Part shown: piece after piece, positions 16,576 through 28,557 of the stretch
How positions within the stretch are numbered: position 1 is the first letter of the stretch
Layout of the letters: every line of letters begins with the position of its first letter
Assembly: GCF_023498005.1 (NCBI RefSeq)
Contig: NZ_CP097289.1
Location: forward strand, 7,068,001 to 7,132,000
DNA from: Streptomyces durmitorensis
GTDB lineage: Bacteria > Actinomycetota > Actinomycetes > Streptomycetales > Streptomycetaceae
Reading direction: 5' to 3'
DNA length: 64,000 nt
Position numbers and translations under genes: made by a program
The notes under the pieces: model-generated
The model's database searches: none
Told to the model about the DNA's origin: nothing
What the model saw: only the letters and a program-made list of their open reading frames with translations

Positions 16576-16890
16576 ATGAAGTTCGTTCAGATCATCGAGT
16601 TCGAGACCGACCGCATCGACGACATGCGGGCCCTGGTCGAGCAGGCGGACCAGCAGGCCGACCAGCAGGCGCCGGGCCGCGAGGGCGGCCCCACGCACCG
16701 CCTCGTCCTTCAGGACCGGGGCAACCCCCGCCGCTTCCACGTCCTCATCGAGTTCGCATCGGCCGAGGACGCGCAGCGCAACAGTGACTCTCCCGAGACG
16801 GCGAGGATGGCCGAACAGCTCGCCGCGCTGTGCACCAGCGGTCCGTCCTTCACGGACTGCGACGTACGGGAGATGACAGAGCTGAAGTAG
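16576..16890 (+). CDS. Conserved small protein, possible dimeric alpha-beta barrel
   Basis: A 104-residue cytoplasmic protein of unknown function. The pattern KFVQIIEFETDRIDDMRALV, then RFHVLIEFASAEDAQRNSDS and a C-terminal VREMTEL resembles ABM/EthD-like dimeric ferredoxin-fold proteins (strand, helix, strand, strand, helix), but I do not recognise a named family. A short internal duplication ADQQADQQA sits in the first helix. The ATG at 16576 comes only 12 nt after the terC terminator stem, so the promoter must overlap that hairpin or transcription reads through. Likely real because of its codon bias and compact fit between neighbours. Confidence 0.7.
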   Translation: MKFVQIIEFETDRIDDMRALVEQADQQADQQAPGREGGPTHRLVLQDRGNPRRFHVLIEFASAEDAQRNSDSPETARMAEQLAALCTSGPSFTDCDVREMTELK

Positions 16891-16923
16891 CGGAGCCCAG
16901 GCGTCCGGTGCAGCATCGGAGGC

Positions 16924-18021
16924 ATGATCACTCGGCTCCGGGCGCTCGCCACACAGTGGACCGCGGCCGTGCCGGTCCTCGCCGTCGTGCTGCTCGCCTT
17001 CACCTGGGGACGCGATGTGCCGGGCGCGGTCGTGGCCGTGGTCACGCTCGTGCTCGCCGGGGCCGTGCTCGCCGCCGTGCACCACGCCGAGGTGATCGCG
17101 CACCGCGTCGGTGAACCCTTCGGCTCGCTCGTCCTCGCGGTCGCCGTGACGATCATCGAGGTCGCGCTGATCGTCACCCTCATGGCCGACGGCGGCGACA
17201 AGAGCGCCACACTGGCCCGCGACACCGTCTTCGCCGCCGTGATGATCACCTGCAACGGCATCATCGGGCTGTGCCTCCTGGTGGGCGCCCTGCGCCACCG
17301 CGTCGTCATCTTCCAGTCCGAGGGCACCGGCGCCGCCCTCGCGACCGTCGCCACGCTCGCCACCCTCAGTCTCGTCCTGCCGACCTTCACCACGACCAAG
17401 CAGGGCCCGGAGTTCTCCACGGCGCAGCTCACCTTCGCGGCTCTCGCCTCGCTCGTCCTGTACGGCCTCTTCGTGACGACCCAGACCGTGCGGCACCGCG
17501 AGTACTTCCTGCCGATCACCCGCAAGGGCGAGGTGATCGACTCCGAGGACGCCTCAGGGCCCTCCAGCCGCACCGCCCTGATCAGCGTGGGCCTGCTCGC
17601 CCTTGCCCTGATCGGCGTGGTCGGCCTCGCCAAGGGGGTCTCGCCGACCATCGAGTCCGGCGTGGAGAGCGCCGGGATGCCGCACTCCGTGGTCGGCGTG
17701 ATCATCGCGCTGCTCGTGCTGCTCCCGGAGACCATCGCCGCCGTGCGTGCCACCCGCCGCGACCGCGTGCAGACCAGCCTCAACCTCGCCCTCGGGTCCG
17801 CGATGGCCAGCATCGGCCTGACCATCCCGGCCGTCGCGGTCGCCTCGGTGTGGCTCTCCGGGCCGCTGGTGCTCGGGCTCGGCCCGACCCACATGGTGCT
17901 GCTCGCGCTCACCGTGATCGTCGGCACGCTCACCGTCGTGCCGGGGCGCGCCACGCTGTTGCAGGGCGGGGTCCATCTGGTGCTGTTCGCGGCGTACTTG
18001 GAGCTCGCGGTCACGCCGTGA
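16924..18021 (+). CDS. chaA: Ca2+/H+ (Na+/H+) antiporter, ChaA type
   Basis: A 365-residue CaCA-superfamily exchanger with about eleven membrane helices. The two alpha-repeat signatures are clear: GEPFGSLVLAVAVTIIEVAL in the first half and LLVLLPETIAAVRATRRDRV followed by SLNLALGSAMASIGLTIP in the second, with the essential membrane glutamates. It moves Ca2+ (and possibly Na+ or K+) out in exchange for protons, at the cytoplasmic membrane. CGGAGG directly precedes the ATG. It lies 33 bp behind the small protein at 16576 and ends convergently with the MFS gene. A link to the Ca2+-binding TerD proteins nearby is speculative. Confidence 0.92.
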   Translation: MITRLRALATQWTAAVPVLAVVLLAFTWGRDVPGAVVAVVTLVLAGAVLAAVHHAEVIAHRVGEPFGSLVLAVAVTIIEVALIVTLMADGGDKSATLARDTVFAAVMITCNGIIGLCLLVGALRHRVVIFQSEGTGAALATVATLATLSLVLPTFTTTKQGPEFSTAQLTFAALASLVLYGLFVTTQTVRHREYFLPITRKGEVIDSEDASGPSSRTALISVGLLALALIGVVGLAKGVSPTIESGVESAGMPHSVVGVIIALLVLLPETIAAVRATRRDRVQTSLNLALGSAMASIGLTIPAVAVASVWLSGPLVLGLGPTHMVLLALTVIVGTLTVVPGRATLLQGGVHLVLFAAYLELAVTP

Positions 18022-18048
18022 GCCGGTGGCCAGCCCTGTGGGTCTCCG

Positions 18049-19359
18049 TCACGCGGTGACGGGCGCCGGTTCCGGAACCGGCCGCGTCTCGGGCAGCAGC
18101 GCGAAGCAGCCCAGGCTCAGCAGGGCCACGGCCGTCAGATAGGCCGCCACACCCCAAGGCGTGCCTTCGCCCTGTGCCACCGCCGTCGCCACGATCGGGG
18201 TGAGCGCCCCACCGAGCACCCCGCCCAGGTTGTAGCCCACCGCGGCGCCCGTGCAGCGCACCCGCGGCTCGTAGAGCTCGGGCAGGTACGCGGCGATCAC
18301 GGCGAACATCGTGATGAACGCGAGCATCGCCACCAGGAACCCGAGGAACATCAGGAGTGGCTCACCGGTCGCGAGCAGCGCGATCATCGGGAACATCCAC
18401 AGTGCCGAGAGCGCGCATCCCAGCAGGCACAGGGGCCGCCGTCCGTACCGGTCGCCGAGCACCGCGGCCACGGGTGTCAGCGCGCCCTTCACCACGACCG
18501 CCGCCATGATGCAGGCGAGCATGACCGTACGGCTCACGTCGAGCCGCTCCACCGCGTAGGCGAGGGACCACGTCGTCACGGCGTAGAACACGGCGTACCC
18601 GACGGCCAGCGCGCCCGCCGTGAGCAGCACGAGCCGCCAGTGGTCGCGCACCACTTCGGCGAGCGGCACGCGCGCGTGCTCCCGCAGTTCCAGGAAGCTC
18701 GGACTCTCCGCGAGGGACGTGCGCAGCGCGAGCCCGGCCGCCGCGAGCACGCCCGCGGCCCAGAACGGCACCCGCCATCCCCAGGAGGCGAACTGCGCGT
18801 CGGTGAGGGTCGCCGAGAGCACCAGCATGATCCCGTTGGCAAGGAGAAACCCGAGCGAGGGCCCCATCTGCGGAAAGCTCGCCCACAGCCCGCGCCGCTC
18901 GGCCGGCGCGTGCTCGGCGGTCAGCAGCACGGCCCCGCCCCACTCCCCACCGAGCCCGAGCCCCTGAAGGAACCGCAGCACGAGGAGCAGCACCGGAGCG
19001 GCCGTCCCGATCGAGTCGTACGTGGGCACACAGCCGACGGCGACCGTGGCGAGGCCCGTCAGGAGCAGCGAGCCGACGAGCACGGGCCGCCGCCCGCGCC
19101 GGTCACCGATGTGCCCGAAGAGGACGGACCCCAGGGGCCGCGCCACGAAGCCCACTCCGAATGTCGCGAAGGCGGCGAGAGTTCCCGCCAGCGGTGAGAA
19201 CGTCGGAAAGAACAGCGGGCCGAGGACAAGGGCCGCGGCCGTCCCGTAGATGAAGAAGTCGTAGAACTCGATGGCGGTCCCGGCGAGCGAGGCGGCCGCG
19301 AGCCGTGGCAGGGAAGGAGCCTCGGGAGGAGCCCCGGCAGGGGAGTGGGTCTTGCGCAT
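18049..19359 (-). CDS. MFS transporter of the metabolite:H+ symporter type
   Basis: A 436-residue permease. [19 protein letters not shown] in helix 1, [20 protein letters not shown] between helices 2 and 3, and [17 protein letters not shown] are hallmark sequences of the MHS branch (proline/betaine, shikimate and alpha-ketoglutarate importers such as ProP, ShiA and KgtP). Twelve membrane segments fit. The substrate is unknown; its head-to-head placement with aroQ (type II dehydroquinase, shikimate pathway) makes a shikimate- or quinate-like substrate a reasonable guess, but that is inference only. It is convergent with chaA across 27 bp. Confidence 0.88.
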   Translation of the reverse strand: MRKTHSPAGAPPEAPSLPRLAAASLAGTAIEFYDFFIYGTAAALVLGPLFFPTFSPLAGTLAAFATFGVGFVARPLGSVLFGHIGDRRGRRPVLVGSLLLTGLATVAVGCVPTYDSIGTAAPVLLLVLRFLQGLGLGGEWGGAVLLTAEHAPAERRGLWASFPQMGPSLGFLLANGIMLVLSATLTDAQFASWGWRVPFWAAGVLAAAGLALRTSLAESPSFLELREHARVPLAEVVRDHWRLVLLTAGALAVGYAVFYAVTTWSLAYAVERLDVSRTVMLACIMAAVVVKGALTPVAAVLGDRYGRRPLCLLGCALSALWMFPMIALLATGEPLLMFLGFLVAMLAFITMFAVIAAYLPELYEPRVRCTGAAVGYNLGGVLGGALTPIVATAVAQGEGTPWGVAAYLTAVALLSLGCFALLPETRPVPEPAPVTA

Positions 19360-19438
19360 GCCGCGTCAACTACCCGCTGTGACGGCCGGTTACGGGGGCG
19401 TGCGGAGGCGCGGAGAGGTTCGTCAGTACGCTGACGGC

Positions 19439-19900
19439 ATGACGCGCACTCTTGCCAACGCTCCGATCATGATCCTGAACGGCCCCAACCTGAACCTGCT
19501 CGGCCAGCGCCAGCCGGAGATCTACGGCTCGGACACCCTCGCCGATGTCGAGGCGCTGTGCGCCAAGGCCGCGGCGGCGCACGGTGGCACCGTGGACCTG
19601 CGGCAGAGCAACCACGAGGGTCAGTTGGTGGACTGGATCCACGAGGCACGCGAGCACCACGCGGGGATCGTCATCAACCCTGCCGCCTACTCGCACACGT
19701 CAGTCGCGATCCTGGACGCGCTCAACACCTGTGACGGACTGCCGGTGTTGGAGGTCCACATCTCCAACATCCATCAGCGGGAGGCGTTCCGGCACCACTC
19801 GTACGTCTCCCAGCGCGCCGACGGCGTCATCGCCGGGTGCGGTGTGCAGGGGTACGCGTTCGCCGTGGAGCGGGTGGCCGCGCTGCTCGGCGCGGCCTGA
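19439..19900 (+). CDS. aroQ: 3-dehydroquinate dehydratase, type II
   Basis: A 153-residue dodecameric dehydratase converting 3-dehydroquinate to 3-dehydroshikimate, either in aromatic amino-acid synthesis or quinate use. Motifs: [19 protein letters not shown] with catalytic Arg24 and Tyr29, [33 protein letters not shown] and EVHISN with the catalytic His. ATG at 19439 follows a -10-like TACGCT by 6 nt and has no ribosome site, so a leaderless start is likely; longer in-frame extensions overlap the divergent MFS gene. Because type II enzymes serve both directions, the physiological role depends on whether another dehydroquinase exists in the genome. Confidence 0.95.
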   Translation: MTRTLANAPIMILNGPNLNLLGQRQPEIYGSDTLADVEALCAKAAAAHGGTVDLRQSNHEGQLVDWIHEAREHHAGIVINPAAYSHTSVAILDALNTCDGLPVLEVHISNIHQREAFRHHSYVSQRADGVIAGCGVQGYAFAVERVAALLGAA

Positions 19901-19919
19901 TCCCGTCGGTGGACGCGGC

Positions 19920-20576
19920 TCACCAGCCGCGCCGGCGCCACTCCGAGAGGTGCGGGCGCTCGGTGCCCAGCGTCGTGTCGTTCCCGTGGCCGGGATAGAC
20001 CCAGGTCTCGTCGGGCAGCGTGCCGAAGATCTTGGTCTCGACGTCGTTCAGGAGGCTCGCGAAGGCCTGGGGGTCCTTGTGCGTGTTGCCGATGCCGCCG
20101 GGGAAGAGGCAGTCGCCGGTGAAGACGTGCGGGTGGCCGTGGGGGTCGTCGTACACGAGGGCGATCGAGCCCGGCGTGTGGCCCACCAGGTGGCGCGCGG
20201 TGAGCGGGACCCGGCCGACCTGGACGGTGTCGCCGTCCACGAGCGGGACGTCCGTGGGCACCGGGATGCCCACCGCGTCCTCGCGGCCCGCGAAGGTCCG
20301 GGCGCCGGTCGCGGCGACGACCGCGGCCAGGGCCTGCCAGTGATCGCCGTGCTGGTGCGTGGTGACGACGGACGCGATGCCGTCGTCACCGATCAGCGTG
20401 AGCAGCGTCGCGGAGTCGTTCGCCGCGTCGATCAGGAGCTGCTCGCCGGTGTCCCGGCAGCGCAGCAGATAGGCGTTGTTGTCCATCGGACCGACCGCGA
20501 CCTTCGAGATCATCAGGTCCTGCAGCTCGTGCACGTCCGCGCCGCCGCCGACCTTCACTGCTCCGCTGTACGTCAT
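19920..20576 (-). CDS. Metallo-beta-lactamase-fold hydrolase, glyoxalase II-like
   Basis: A 218-residue MBL-fold protein. The metal motif THQHGDHW gives His74, His76, Asp78 and His79; further ligands are in HLVGHTPGS, FTGDCLFPGG and YPGHGNDT. Short length and the GHTPGS/PGHGN spacing match the small glyoxalase II-type thioester hydrolases. In actinobacteria such enzymes may act on mycothiol conjugates; the neighbouring mycothiol-type protein at 20587 makes that attractive but unproven. TAGGCT ends 7 nt before the ATG, so it may be leaderless. It is 10 bp downstream of its neighbour on the same strand. Confidence 0.88.
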   Translation of the reverse strand: MTYSGAVKVGGGADVHELQDLMISKVAVGPMDNNAYLLRCRDTGEQLLIDAANDSATLLTLIGDDGIASVVTTHQHGDHWQALAAVVAATGARTFAGREDAVGIPVPTDVPLVDGDTVQVGRVPLTARHLVGHTPGSIALVYDDPHGHPHVFTGDCLFPGGIGNTHKDPQAFASLLNDVETKIFGTLPDETWVYPGHGNDTTLGTERPHLSEWRRRGW

Positions 20577-20586
20577 GTTCCTCAGC

Positions 20587-21270
20587 CTATAGCGGGGGCA
20601 GCGGGGGCAGGAGGCCGCCTTCGGCCGTCAGCGCGGAGCCGTCGCGACGGCCGGAGAGCCAGCCCACCACGTCGGACGCGGGGCCGGAGACGGTGACCTC
20701 GGGCTCGCCGTCCCGGCCGGTGCGCCACGCGTGCGTGCCGTCCGTGATCCGGGTGGGCGGCACATCGGGGTTCCCCGAGAAGCGCGCCGCGAGGAACGCG
20801 ATCTCCCGCTGCACGAACTCCTGCGGCAGGTCCTCCAGCTCGTACCCGATCCCCAGGTCGACGTGGTGCAGTTCGACCTCGACCCACCGCCGGAACGGCA
20901 CCCGCGACGCGGAGTCGGTGACTCCGTTGCGCATCTCGATGGTGCGGGACCAGTCGGCGGGGACCGCGGCCTGCGCCTCGAAGCGGGCCGCGCTCTCGCG
21001 GACGTCGTCGAGCTGCTCGGCCTGCGGCCGGGGCGCGTCCCGCTCGATGTCGGCGTCCCGCGCGTCGCCGCTGACGTACATGGGCCGCCCGGCGAGGACA
21101 TTGACGAGCGCGTCCGCGTTCCGGGCGAGATGGGCGAGGACGTGGCCGCGGGTCCAGCCCGGAAGGCGTGACGGCTCGGCGGTCGAATCGTTGTTCAGTT
21201 TCGCGGCTGCGGTGAGCAGCCGGTCGGTCGCGTCACGTACAGACGCCAGGTCGCGCACATGATCAATCAT
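20587..21270 (-). CDS. Maleylpyruvate-isomerase-family (DinB-like, mycothiol-dependent) protein
   Basis: A 227-residue protein of the actinobacterial family with an N-terminal DinB-like four-helix bundle. [20 protein letters not shown] supplies candidate metal ligands His43 and His47, and [15 protein letters not shown] the Glu/His set. A C-terminal beta domain ends [11 protein letters not shown]. Family members include mycothiol-dependent maleylpyruvate isomerase, but most homologues have unknown substrates. ATG at 21270 starts the conserved fold; TATCGT 7 nt upstream again fits a leaderless start. Divergent from uvrA, co-directional with the MBL-fold gene. Confidence 0.82.
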   Translation of the reverse strand: MIDHVRDLASVRDATDRLLTAAAKLNNDSTAEPSRLPGWTRGHVLAHLARNADALVNVLAGRPMYVSGDARDADIERDAPRPQAEQLDDVRESAARFEAQAAVPADWSRTIEMRNGVTDSASRVPFRRWVEVELHHVDLGIGYELEDLPQEFVQREIAFLAARFSGNPDVPPTRITDGTHAWRTGRDGEPEVTVSGPASDVVGWLSGRRDGSALTAEGGLLPPLPPL

Positions 21271-21415
21271 GCGCCCGACGATAGCCGCGCCACACGTTCG
21301 GGTGAAGGTGTCGGAGCGGCACCGCAAATCGAATGCACGTGCTATATGGTCGGGTGCGGCATCGGGCATTCTTGGCAGTCCGGGTTTGTTATCACCCAGG
21401 GCATCCGTCCCGGCG

Positions 21416-21438
21416 TTGTCAGTGGCTCGCCCTAGTCT
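21416..21438 (+). promoter_or_regulatory. RecA-independent (PafBC-type) damage promoter of uvrA
   Basis: TTGTCAGTG at 21416-21424, 8-nt spacer, TAGTCT at 21433-21438. The expected start near 21445 falls inside the in-frame ATG at 21443, which argues that translation begins at the GTG at 21494 instead. Confidence 0.82.
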
Positions 21439-21493
21439 GTGAATGACGGGGGTCCCGCCCCTGTCACTTCTCTCAAGAAAGGTGCGGACCGGC

Positions 21494-24508
<3,015 letters not shown>

Positions 24509-24541
24509 CGGAGCTGCCTGCGTCCGCAGGTCTGTCGTGGC

Positions 24542-24579
24542 TGGTCGCGCAGTTCCTCGCGCCCCTTTGGGGGCGCCCT
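24542..24579 (+). repeat. Streptomyces-type dispersed intergenic palindrome
   Basis: TCGCGCAGTTCCTCGCGCCCC followed by a GGGGGCGC return arm forms a short hairpin. From memory, near-identical CGCGCAGTTCCCCGCGCCCC elements occur many times between genes in Streptomyces genomes. It sits just before the uvrA terminator. Confidence 0.6.
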
Positions 24580-24580
24580 G

Positions 24581-24625
24581 AAGGGCTGCCGGACAAGGGT
24601 TTCCCCCCCTTGTCCGGCAGCCCTT
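24581..24625 (+). terminator. Terminator of uvrA
   Basis: Perfect 19-bp stem (24581-24599 with 24607-24625), 7-nt loop TTTCCCC, ending in TTT. It lies 72 bp after the uvrA stop. Confidence 0.9.
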
Positions 24626-24646
24626 TGCCGTGGTCGCCTGGGTCGC

Positions 24647-25432
24647 ATGACCGTACGTACTGAACGCGCAGGCGCAGTGACGACCATCGTGCTGTCCCGG
24701 CCCGACGTGCGGAACGCCGTCGACGGGCCCACCGCCCGTGCCCTCGCCGACGCGTTCCGTGCCTTCGACGCCGACCCCGACGCGTCCGTCGCCGTGCTGT
24801 GGGGCGAGGGCGGCACCTTCTGTGCCGGTGCGGACCTCAAGGCCATCGGAACGCCCGCCGGGAACGAGGTCGCAGAGAAGGGCGACGGGCCCATGGGGCC
24901 CACCCGCATGCGTCTCTCCAAGCCCGTCATCGCCGCGATCTCCGGACACGCGGTCGCCGGAGGCCTGGAGCTGGCGCTCTGGTGCGATCTGCGGGTCGCC
25001 GACGAGGACGCCGTACTCGGAGTCTTCTGCCGCCGCTGGGGCGTCCCGCTCATCGACGGCGGCACGGTGCGGCTGCCCCGGCTCATCGGGGAGAGCCGCG
25101 CCATGGACCTCGTGCTCACCGGCCGCCCCGTCCCCGCCACCGAGGCCCTCGCGATGGGCCTGGTCAACCGGACCGTGCCGCCGGGCACGTCCCGCGCCGC
25201 GGCCGAACGCCTCGCCGCGGAGATCGCGGCGTTCCCCCAGGCCTGCCTCCGCAACGACCGGCTGTCCGTGCGGGAACAGGGCGGCCTGACCGAGGAGGAC
25301 GCGATGGCGGGCGAGCTGCGCCACGGTCTGCGATCTCTCGTCGAAGCGGGAGACGGCGCGGCCAGGTTCGCCGCGGGGGAGGGGCGGCACGGGGCCTTCA
25401 CGGACAGCGCGGGGGACGCGACCGCCCGCTGA
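24647..25432 (+). CDS. Crotonase-family (enoyl-CoA hydratase/isomerase) protein
   Basis: A 261-residue crotonase fold acting on an acyl-CoA thioester. The oxyanion-hole motifs are TFCAGADLKAIG and ISGHAVAGGLELALWCD. At the two catalytic glutamate positions of hydratases, this protein has GVFCRRWGVPLIDGGTV, with Asp in one and no clear Glu in the other, so classic hydratase activity is doubtful. It may be an isomerase or a ring- or carboxyl-acting relative. The start ATG closely follows the uvrA terminator. It ends exactly next to the stop of the convergent yceI-like gene, with no bases between. Confidence 0.85.
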   Translation: MTVRTERAGAVTTIVLSRPDVRNAVDGPTARALADAFRAFDADPDASVAVLWGEGGTFCAGADLKAIGTPAGNEVAEKGDGPMGPTRMRLSKPVIAAISGHAVAGGLELALWCDLRVADEDAVLGVFCRRWGVPLIDGGTVRLPRLIGESRAMDLVLTGRPVPATEALAMGLVNRTVPPGTSRAAAERLAAEIAAFPQACLRNDRLSVREQGGLTEEDAMAGELRHGLRSLVEAGDGAARFAAGEGRHGAFTDSAGDATAR

Positions 25433-26008
25433 CTAGCCCTCGGCGGGCGCGGTCTCCGGCTCCAGGAACTGCATGTCCAGCTGGATCTTCACCACGTCAC
25501 CGAGCAGCCCGGCGCCGAAGTCGAGCCCGTAGTCACTGCGCCTGATCTCCCCGGTCGCCTCGAACCCCGCATGCCGTCGCGGTGAGCCCGGGAAGGCCTG
25601 GACCCCGCCGAACTCGACGGCGAGCGTGATCGGCCTCGTCACCTCGCCGATGGTCAGTTCGCCCTCCAGCGTCCACTCCTCGTCCTTGCCGATGACCTGA
25701 GTCGAGCGGAACGTCATCGTGGGGCGGCGCTCCACGTCCAGCAGATCCGGCGCGCGGACGTGCGCGTCACGGTCCTTGTTGCCGGTGTCGATCGACGCCA
25801 GGTCGATGGTCGCCGTCACCGATGAGGTCTCGGCGCTCTCGCCCACGACCAGAGCGGCCGTCACCTCGGCGAACCGCCCCCGCACCTTCGAGATCCCGAG
25901 GTGGCGGATGGTGAAGTTGACGGCGGAGTGGAACGGGTCGATCTCCCAGTCCCCCGCGGGCAGGGGAAGTGCGGTCGTCGAAGCGGCGGTGCTCGTGTCA
26001 GAAGTCAT
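25433..26008 (-). CDS. YceI-family lipocalin-like protein
   Basis: A 191-residue beta-barrel of the YceI family, which binds isoprenoid-type lipids such as polyprenols. Motifs: GDWEIDPFHSAVNFTIRHLG, VRGRFAEVTAAL, DRDAHVRAPDLLDVERRPTM and GELTIGEVTRPITL, with RSDYGLDFG near the end. Unlike E. coli YceI, no signal peptide is visible, so the protein is predicted cytoplasmic, as is common in actinobacteria. ATG at 26008 opens the only sensible start. It is divergent from the HTH regulator at 26111, sharing 102 bp, which suggests that regulator may control it. Confidence 0.9.
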   Translation of the reverse strand: MTSDTSTAASTTALPLPAGDWEIDPFHSAVNFTIRHLGISKVRGRFAEVTAALVVGESAETSSVTATIDLASIDTGNKDRDAHVRAPDLLDVERRPTMTFRSTQVIGKDEEWTLEGELTIGEVTRPITLAVEFGGVQAFPGSPRRHAGFEATGEIRRSDYGLDFGAGLLGDVVKIQLDMQFLEPETAPAEG

Positions 26009-26110
26009 GCCGTCCACGATGCGAGGCCGCCCGCACCCGAGGAAGGCCGAGCCGAGACTGGTAGTGACAGGGCCACGATCCGGGCCGGTGACGGCTGGTA
26101 CGTTCGGCCG

Positions 26111-26965
26111 GTGAGCGACAACGAGCTGGGCACCTTCCTGCGCACCTGCCGTGAAGCGGTCACGCCCGCCGAAGTCGGGCTCCCGACCGGCCCCCGGCGC
26201 CGCACGCCGGGCCTGCGCCGCTCCGAGGTCGCCACGCTCGCCGGTGTCAGCGTCGAGTACCTCGCCCGCCTGGAACAGGGCCGGGACCGCCACCCGTCCC
26301 CGCAGGTGATGGGCGCGCTGGCGGATGCCCTGCGGCTGTCGGTGGAGGAGCGCTTCCACCTGCGCCGCCTGGAGAAGGAGACGAGCGGCGATCCGTGCTG
26401 CCCGACGGCGAGCGCGCCCTCCCACTCGGTGCGCCCCACCGTGCGGGCGCTCATCGACCGCATGGAGCCCACCCCCGCCGTCCTGTTCAACCGGCTCAGC
26501 GACGTCCTCGCGTACACCGCGGGCTATGAGCGGATCATGGGGCCCGTCGGCCTCCTCGACGACGAGCGGCCCAACCTCATCCGGTTCCTCTTCACCGACG
26601 AGCGGGCCCGCGCCGCCTACCCCGAGTGGGACGGCGTCGCCGACGAGCAGGTCGCCTCGTTCCGGGCCGAGTCCATGCTGACCGACCCCCACGCCGAGGG
26701 ATTCGCCGACGAGTTGACCCTCATAGCCGGCGCCCCGTTCGCCGACCGCATGGCGGCCGTGCCGCGGCTGCCCCGGCGCAGTGGAGTCGAACGCATGGCG
26801 CACCCGGAGGTCGGTGCGGTGCGCCTTTCGTACGAGACGCTGACGCTGCCCGACGCCGACGGCCAGCGCCTGGTCGTCCAACTGCCCGCCGACGAGGCCT
26901 CGTCGGCCGCGCTCGACCGCCTCGACGGCCGCCGGCCCGGCGGTCTTCGCGCGGTGACGGGCTGA
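26111..26965 (+). CDS. XRE-family regulator with MmyB-like ligand domain
   Basis: A 284-residue DNA-binding protein. The N-terminal helix-turn-helix reads LRRSEVATLAGVSVEYLARLEQGRDRHPS (given in part), preceded by PRRRTPGLRR, a pattern typical of the large actinobacterial MmyB/XRE family. The C-terminal half (PTPAVLFNRLSDVLAYTAGY, LIRFLFTDERARAAYPEWD) is the PAS-like ligand-binding domain thought to bind a fatty acid or other small ligand. GTG at 26111 is used. It is divergent from the YceI gene, a probable target, and converges on the sugar kinase. Such regulators are often linked to dehydrogenases or YceI-like stress genes. Confidence 0.88.
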   Translation: MSDNELGTFLRTCREAVTPAEVGLPTGPRRRTPGLRRSEVATLAGVSVEYLARLEQGRDRHPSPQVMGALADALRLSVEERFHLRRLEKETSGDPCCPTASAPSHSVRPTVRALIDRMEPTPAVLFNRLSDVLAYTAGYERIMGPVGLLDDERPNLIRFLFTDERARAAYPEWDGVADEQVASFRAESMLTDPHAEGFADELTLIAGAPFADRMAAVPRLPRRSGVERMAHPEVGAVRLSYETLTLPDADGQRLVVQLPADEASSAALDRLDGRRPGGLRAVTG

Positions 26966-26970
26966 GCGCC

Positions 26971-27900
26971 CTACCCCAGCTCCGCCGCGTACGGCGGCTC
27001 CGCCCCCGCGCGGGACACGGTGACGGCAGCCGCGCGTGCGGCGAAGCGCAGGACCTCGCCCCAGCTGTCCGCGCCGAGCCCGGAGAGGGCCTCGGCCGAG
27101 AGCGCGTCCCGCGCGCGAAGCCCGTGCAGCAGAGCCGCGTTGACGGTGTCGCCCGCCCCGATGGTGTCCACCACGTCGACCGGCTCGCCCGGCACCGACC
27201 ACTCACCGCCGTCCCGCGTGAAGACGGTGAGACCCTTGCCGCCCCGCGTGATCACCACAGCGCCGGGACCGGACGCGAGCCACTCGCGCGGCGTGCCGCC
27301 GAGCCAACTCGCGTCTTCCTCCGACAACTTGAGCAGCGAGACTGACGGCAGCCAGCTCTTGAACCGGGCCCGGTAGGCGTCCGCGTCCGGGATCAGTCCC
27401 GCACGGATGTTGGGGTCGAGGGCCGTGAAGACGCCCCGCGCCGCCTCTCCGCGCATCAGCTTCTCGTAGGCGCTCGCGCCCGGTTCGAGGACGAGCGAGC
27501 ACGTGCCGAACGACACCGCGCGTACGCCGTCGGGCAGCCGCTCCGGGGCCGTGAACAGCCGGTCCGCCGTGCCCTCGACGTAGAAGGAGTAACCGGCGGA
27601 GCCGTCCGCGCCGATCGAGGCCACCGCGAGCGTCGTCGGCTCGGCGCCCCGCTGGACGTACGACACGTCGACCCCCGCGGTCCGCAGCCCGTCGACCAGC
27701 GCGTCGCCGAACGCGTCCGCCGAGATCCGCGAGCAGAAGGCGACGGGGGAGCCGAGACGGCCGAGGGCCACCGCGGTGTTGTACGGACCGCCGCCGAGCC
27801 GCGGGGCGAGTGCGGGCAGCCCTGCGTCACCACGCCCCGGGGCACCTGCGGACTCCTGCGGGACGAGGTCGATCAGGGCCTCTCCGGCGACGACGATCAC
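26971..27900 (-). CDS. PfkB-family carbohydrate kinase, probable fructokinase
   Basis: A 309-residue ribokinase-fold sugar kinase. MIVVAGEALIDLVPQ, RLGGGPYNTAVALGRLG, SADAFGDALVDGL, FDPN-like ALDPNIRAGL, LKLSEEDASWL and the catalytic signature VVDTIGAGDTVNAALLHGL are all as in fructokinases. Asp of GAGD is the catalytic base. Specificity for fructose is a family-based guess; other ketoses or nucleosides are possible. ATG at 27900 is the obvious start. No sugar transporter or sugar regulator lies next to it, and the gene appears monocistronic. Confidence 0.87.
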   Translation of the reverse strand: MIVVAGEALIDLVPQESAGAPGRGDAGLPALAPRLGGGPYNTAVALGRLGSPVAFCSRISADAFGDALVDGLRTAGVDVSYVQRGAEPTTLAVASIGADGSAGYSFYVEGTADRLFTAPERLPDGVRAVSFGTCSLVLEPGASAYEKLMRGEAARGVFTALDPNIRAGLIPDADAYRARFKSWLPSVSLLKLSEEDASWLGGTPREWLASGPGAVVITRGGKGLTVFTRDGGEWSVPGEPVDVVDTIGAGDTVNAALLHGLRARDALSAEALSGLGADSWGEVLRFAARAAAVTVSRAGAEPPYAAELG

Positions 27901-28103
27901 GGGTGGTTCCTCTCGGCTCTGCGGTGGCTCAGGGGGCGTGGCTCAGCGTTCGTGCTCCCCGGCTTCCGCCACAGGCTAGGGCTTCCCCGGGCGCTCGGCC
28001 CGACACGGGCGGCACTCGGGCACGGCCGCGCCCAACGCGGGCAAAGGGCACCCCACCGGTAGGGTCTGATCCGTCACCGAAGCGCCTGACCTGTGGAGAT
28101 TCC

Positions 28104-28535
28104 ATGCCCGGTACGCCGCCCCCCGCCCGCCGCACGGTGCTGCGCGCCGCCGCTCTCGCCCCGGCCGCCGGCCTGGGGATCACGGCCTGCTCGTCCGGCG
28201 GCGACGGCGGTGGCTCCAACCGTTCGGCGCCGACCGCGCCGGTGGACCTCGGTGGCTCCGACGAGGTGAAGGTGGGCGCATCGAAGCTCTACACCGACGA
28301 GAACGTGGTCGTGAGCCGCATCGCGGACGACGAGTACAAGGCGTTCAGCACGATCTGCACGCACGCCAAGTGCCCCATCAACAAGCTGGAGGGGCACAAG
28401 CTCATCTGCCCCTGCCACGGAAGCCAGTTCGACGCCACGAACGGCAAGGTGCTGCACGACCCCGCCGTCAGGCCGCTGCAGGAACTGCCGGTGAAGGTGG
28501 AGGACGGCAAGATCGTCGCGGGCCCCGGGGCCTAG
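28104..28535 (+). CDS. Rieske [2Fe-2S] lipoprotein, probable Tat substrate
   Basis: A 143-residue exported iron-sulfur protein. The N-terminus PPPARRTVLRAAALAPAAG has a twin-arginine pair, and the lipobox GITAC puts a lipid-modified Cys at about residue 31; a Gly/Ser linker follows. The Rieske domain has CTHAKCPI and CPCHGSQFD, giving two Cys and two His cluster ligands plus the extra Cys. Folded cofactor proteins use Tat, so all parts agree. It is smaller than the cytochrome bc1 Rieske subunit and has no partner oxygenase beside it, so its electron partner is unknown. A TGGAGA ribosome site precedes the ATG. Confidence 0.9.
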   Translation: MPGTPPPARRTVLRAAALAPAAGLGITACSSGGDGGGSNRSAPTAPVDLGGSDEVKVGASKLYTDENVVVSRIADDEYKAFSTICTHAKCPINKLEGHKLICPCHGSQFDATNGKVLHDPAVRPLQELPVKVEDGKIVAGPGA

Positions 28536-28557
28536 CCCGGGACCGGCGGGCGGCGGC

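Noticed and set aside
21288..21302. CGAACGTGTGG (minus strand) as a LexA SOS box near uvrA.
   Set aside because: Only one half-site is present; the second half does not match GTTCG, so a LexA box cannot be claimed.
21443..21493. ATG at 21443 as the uvrA start.
   Set aside because: It gives a non-conserved 17-residue leader and lies before the start point predicted from the TTGTCAGTG-N8-TAGTCT promoter.
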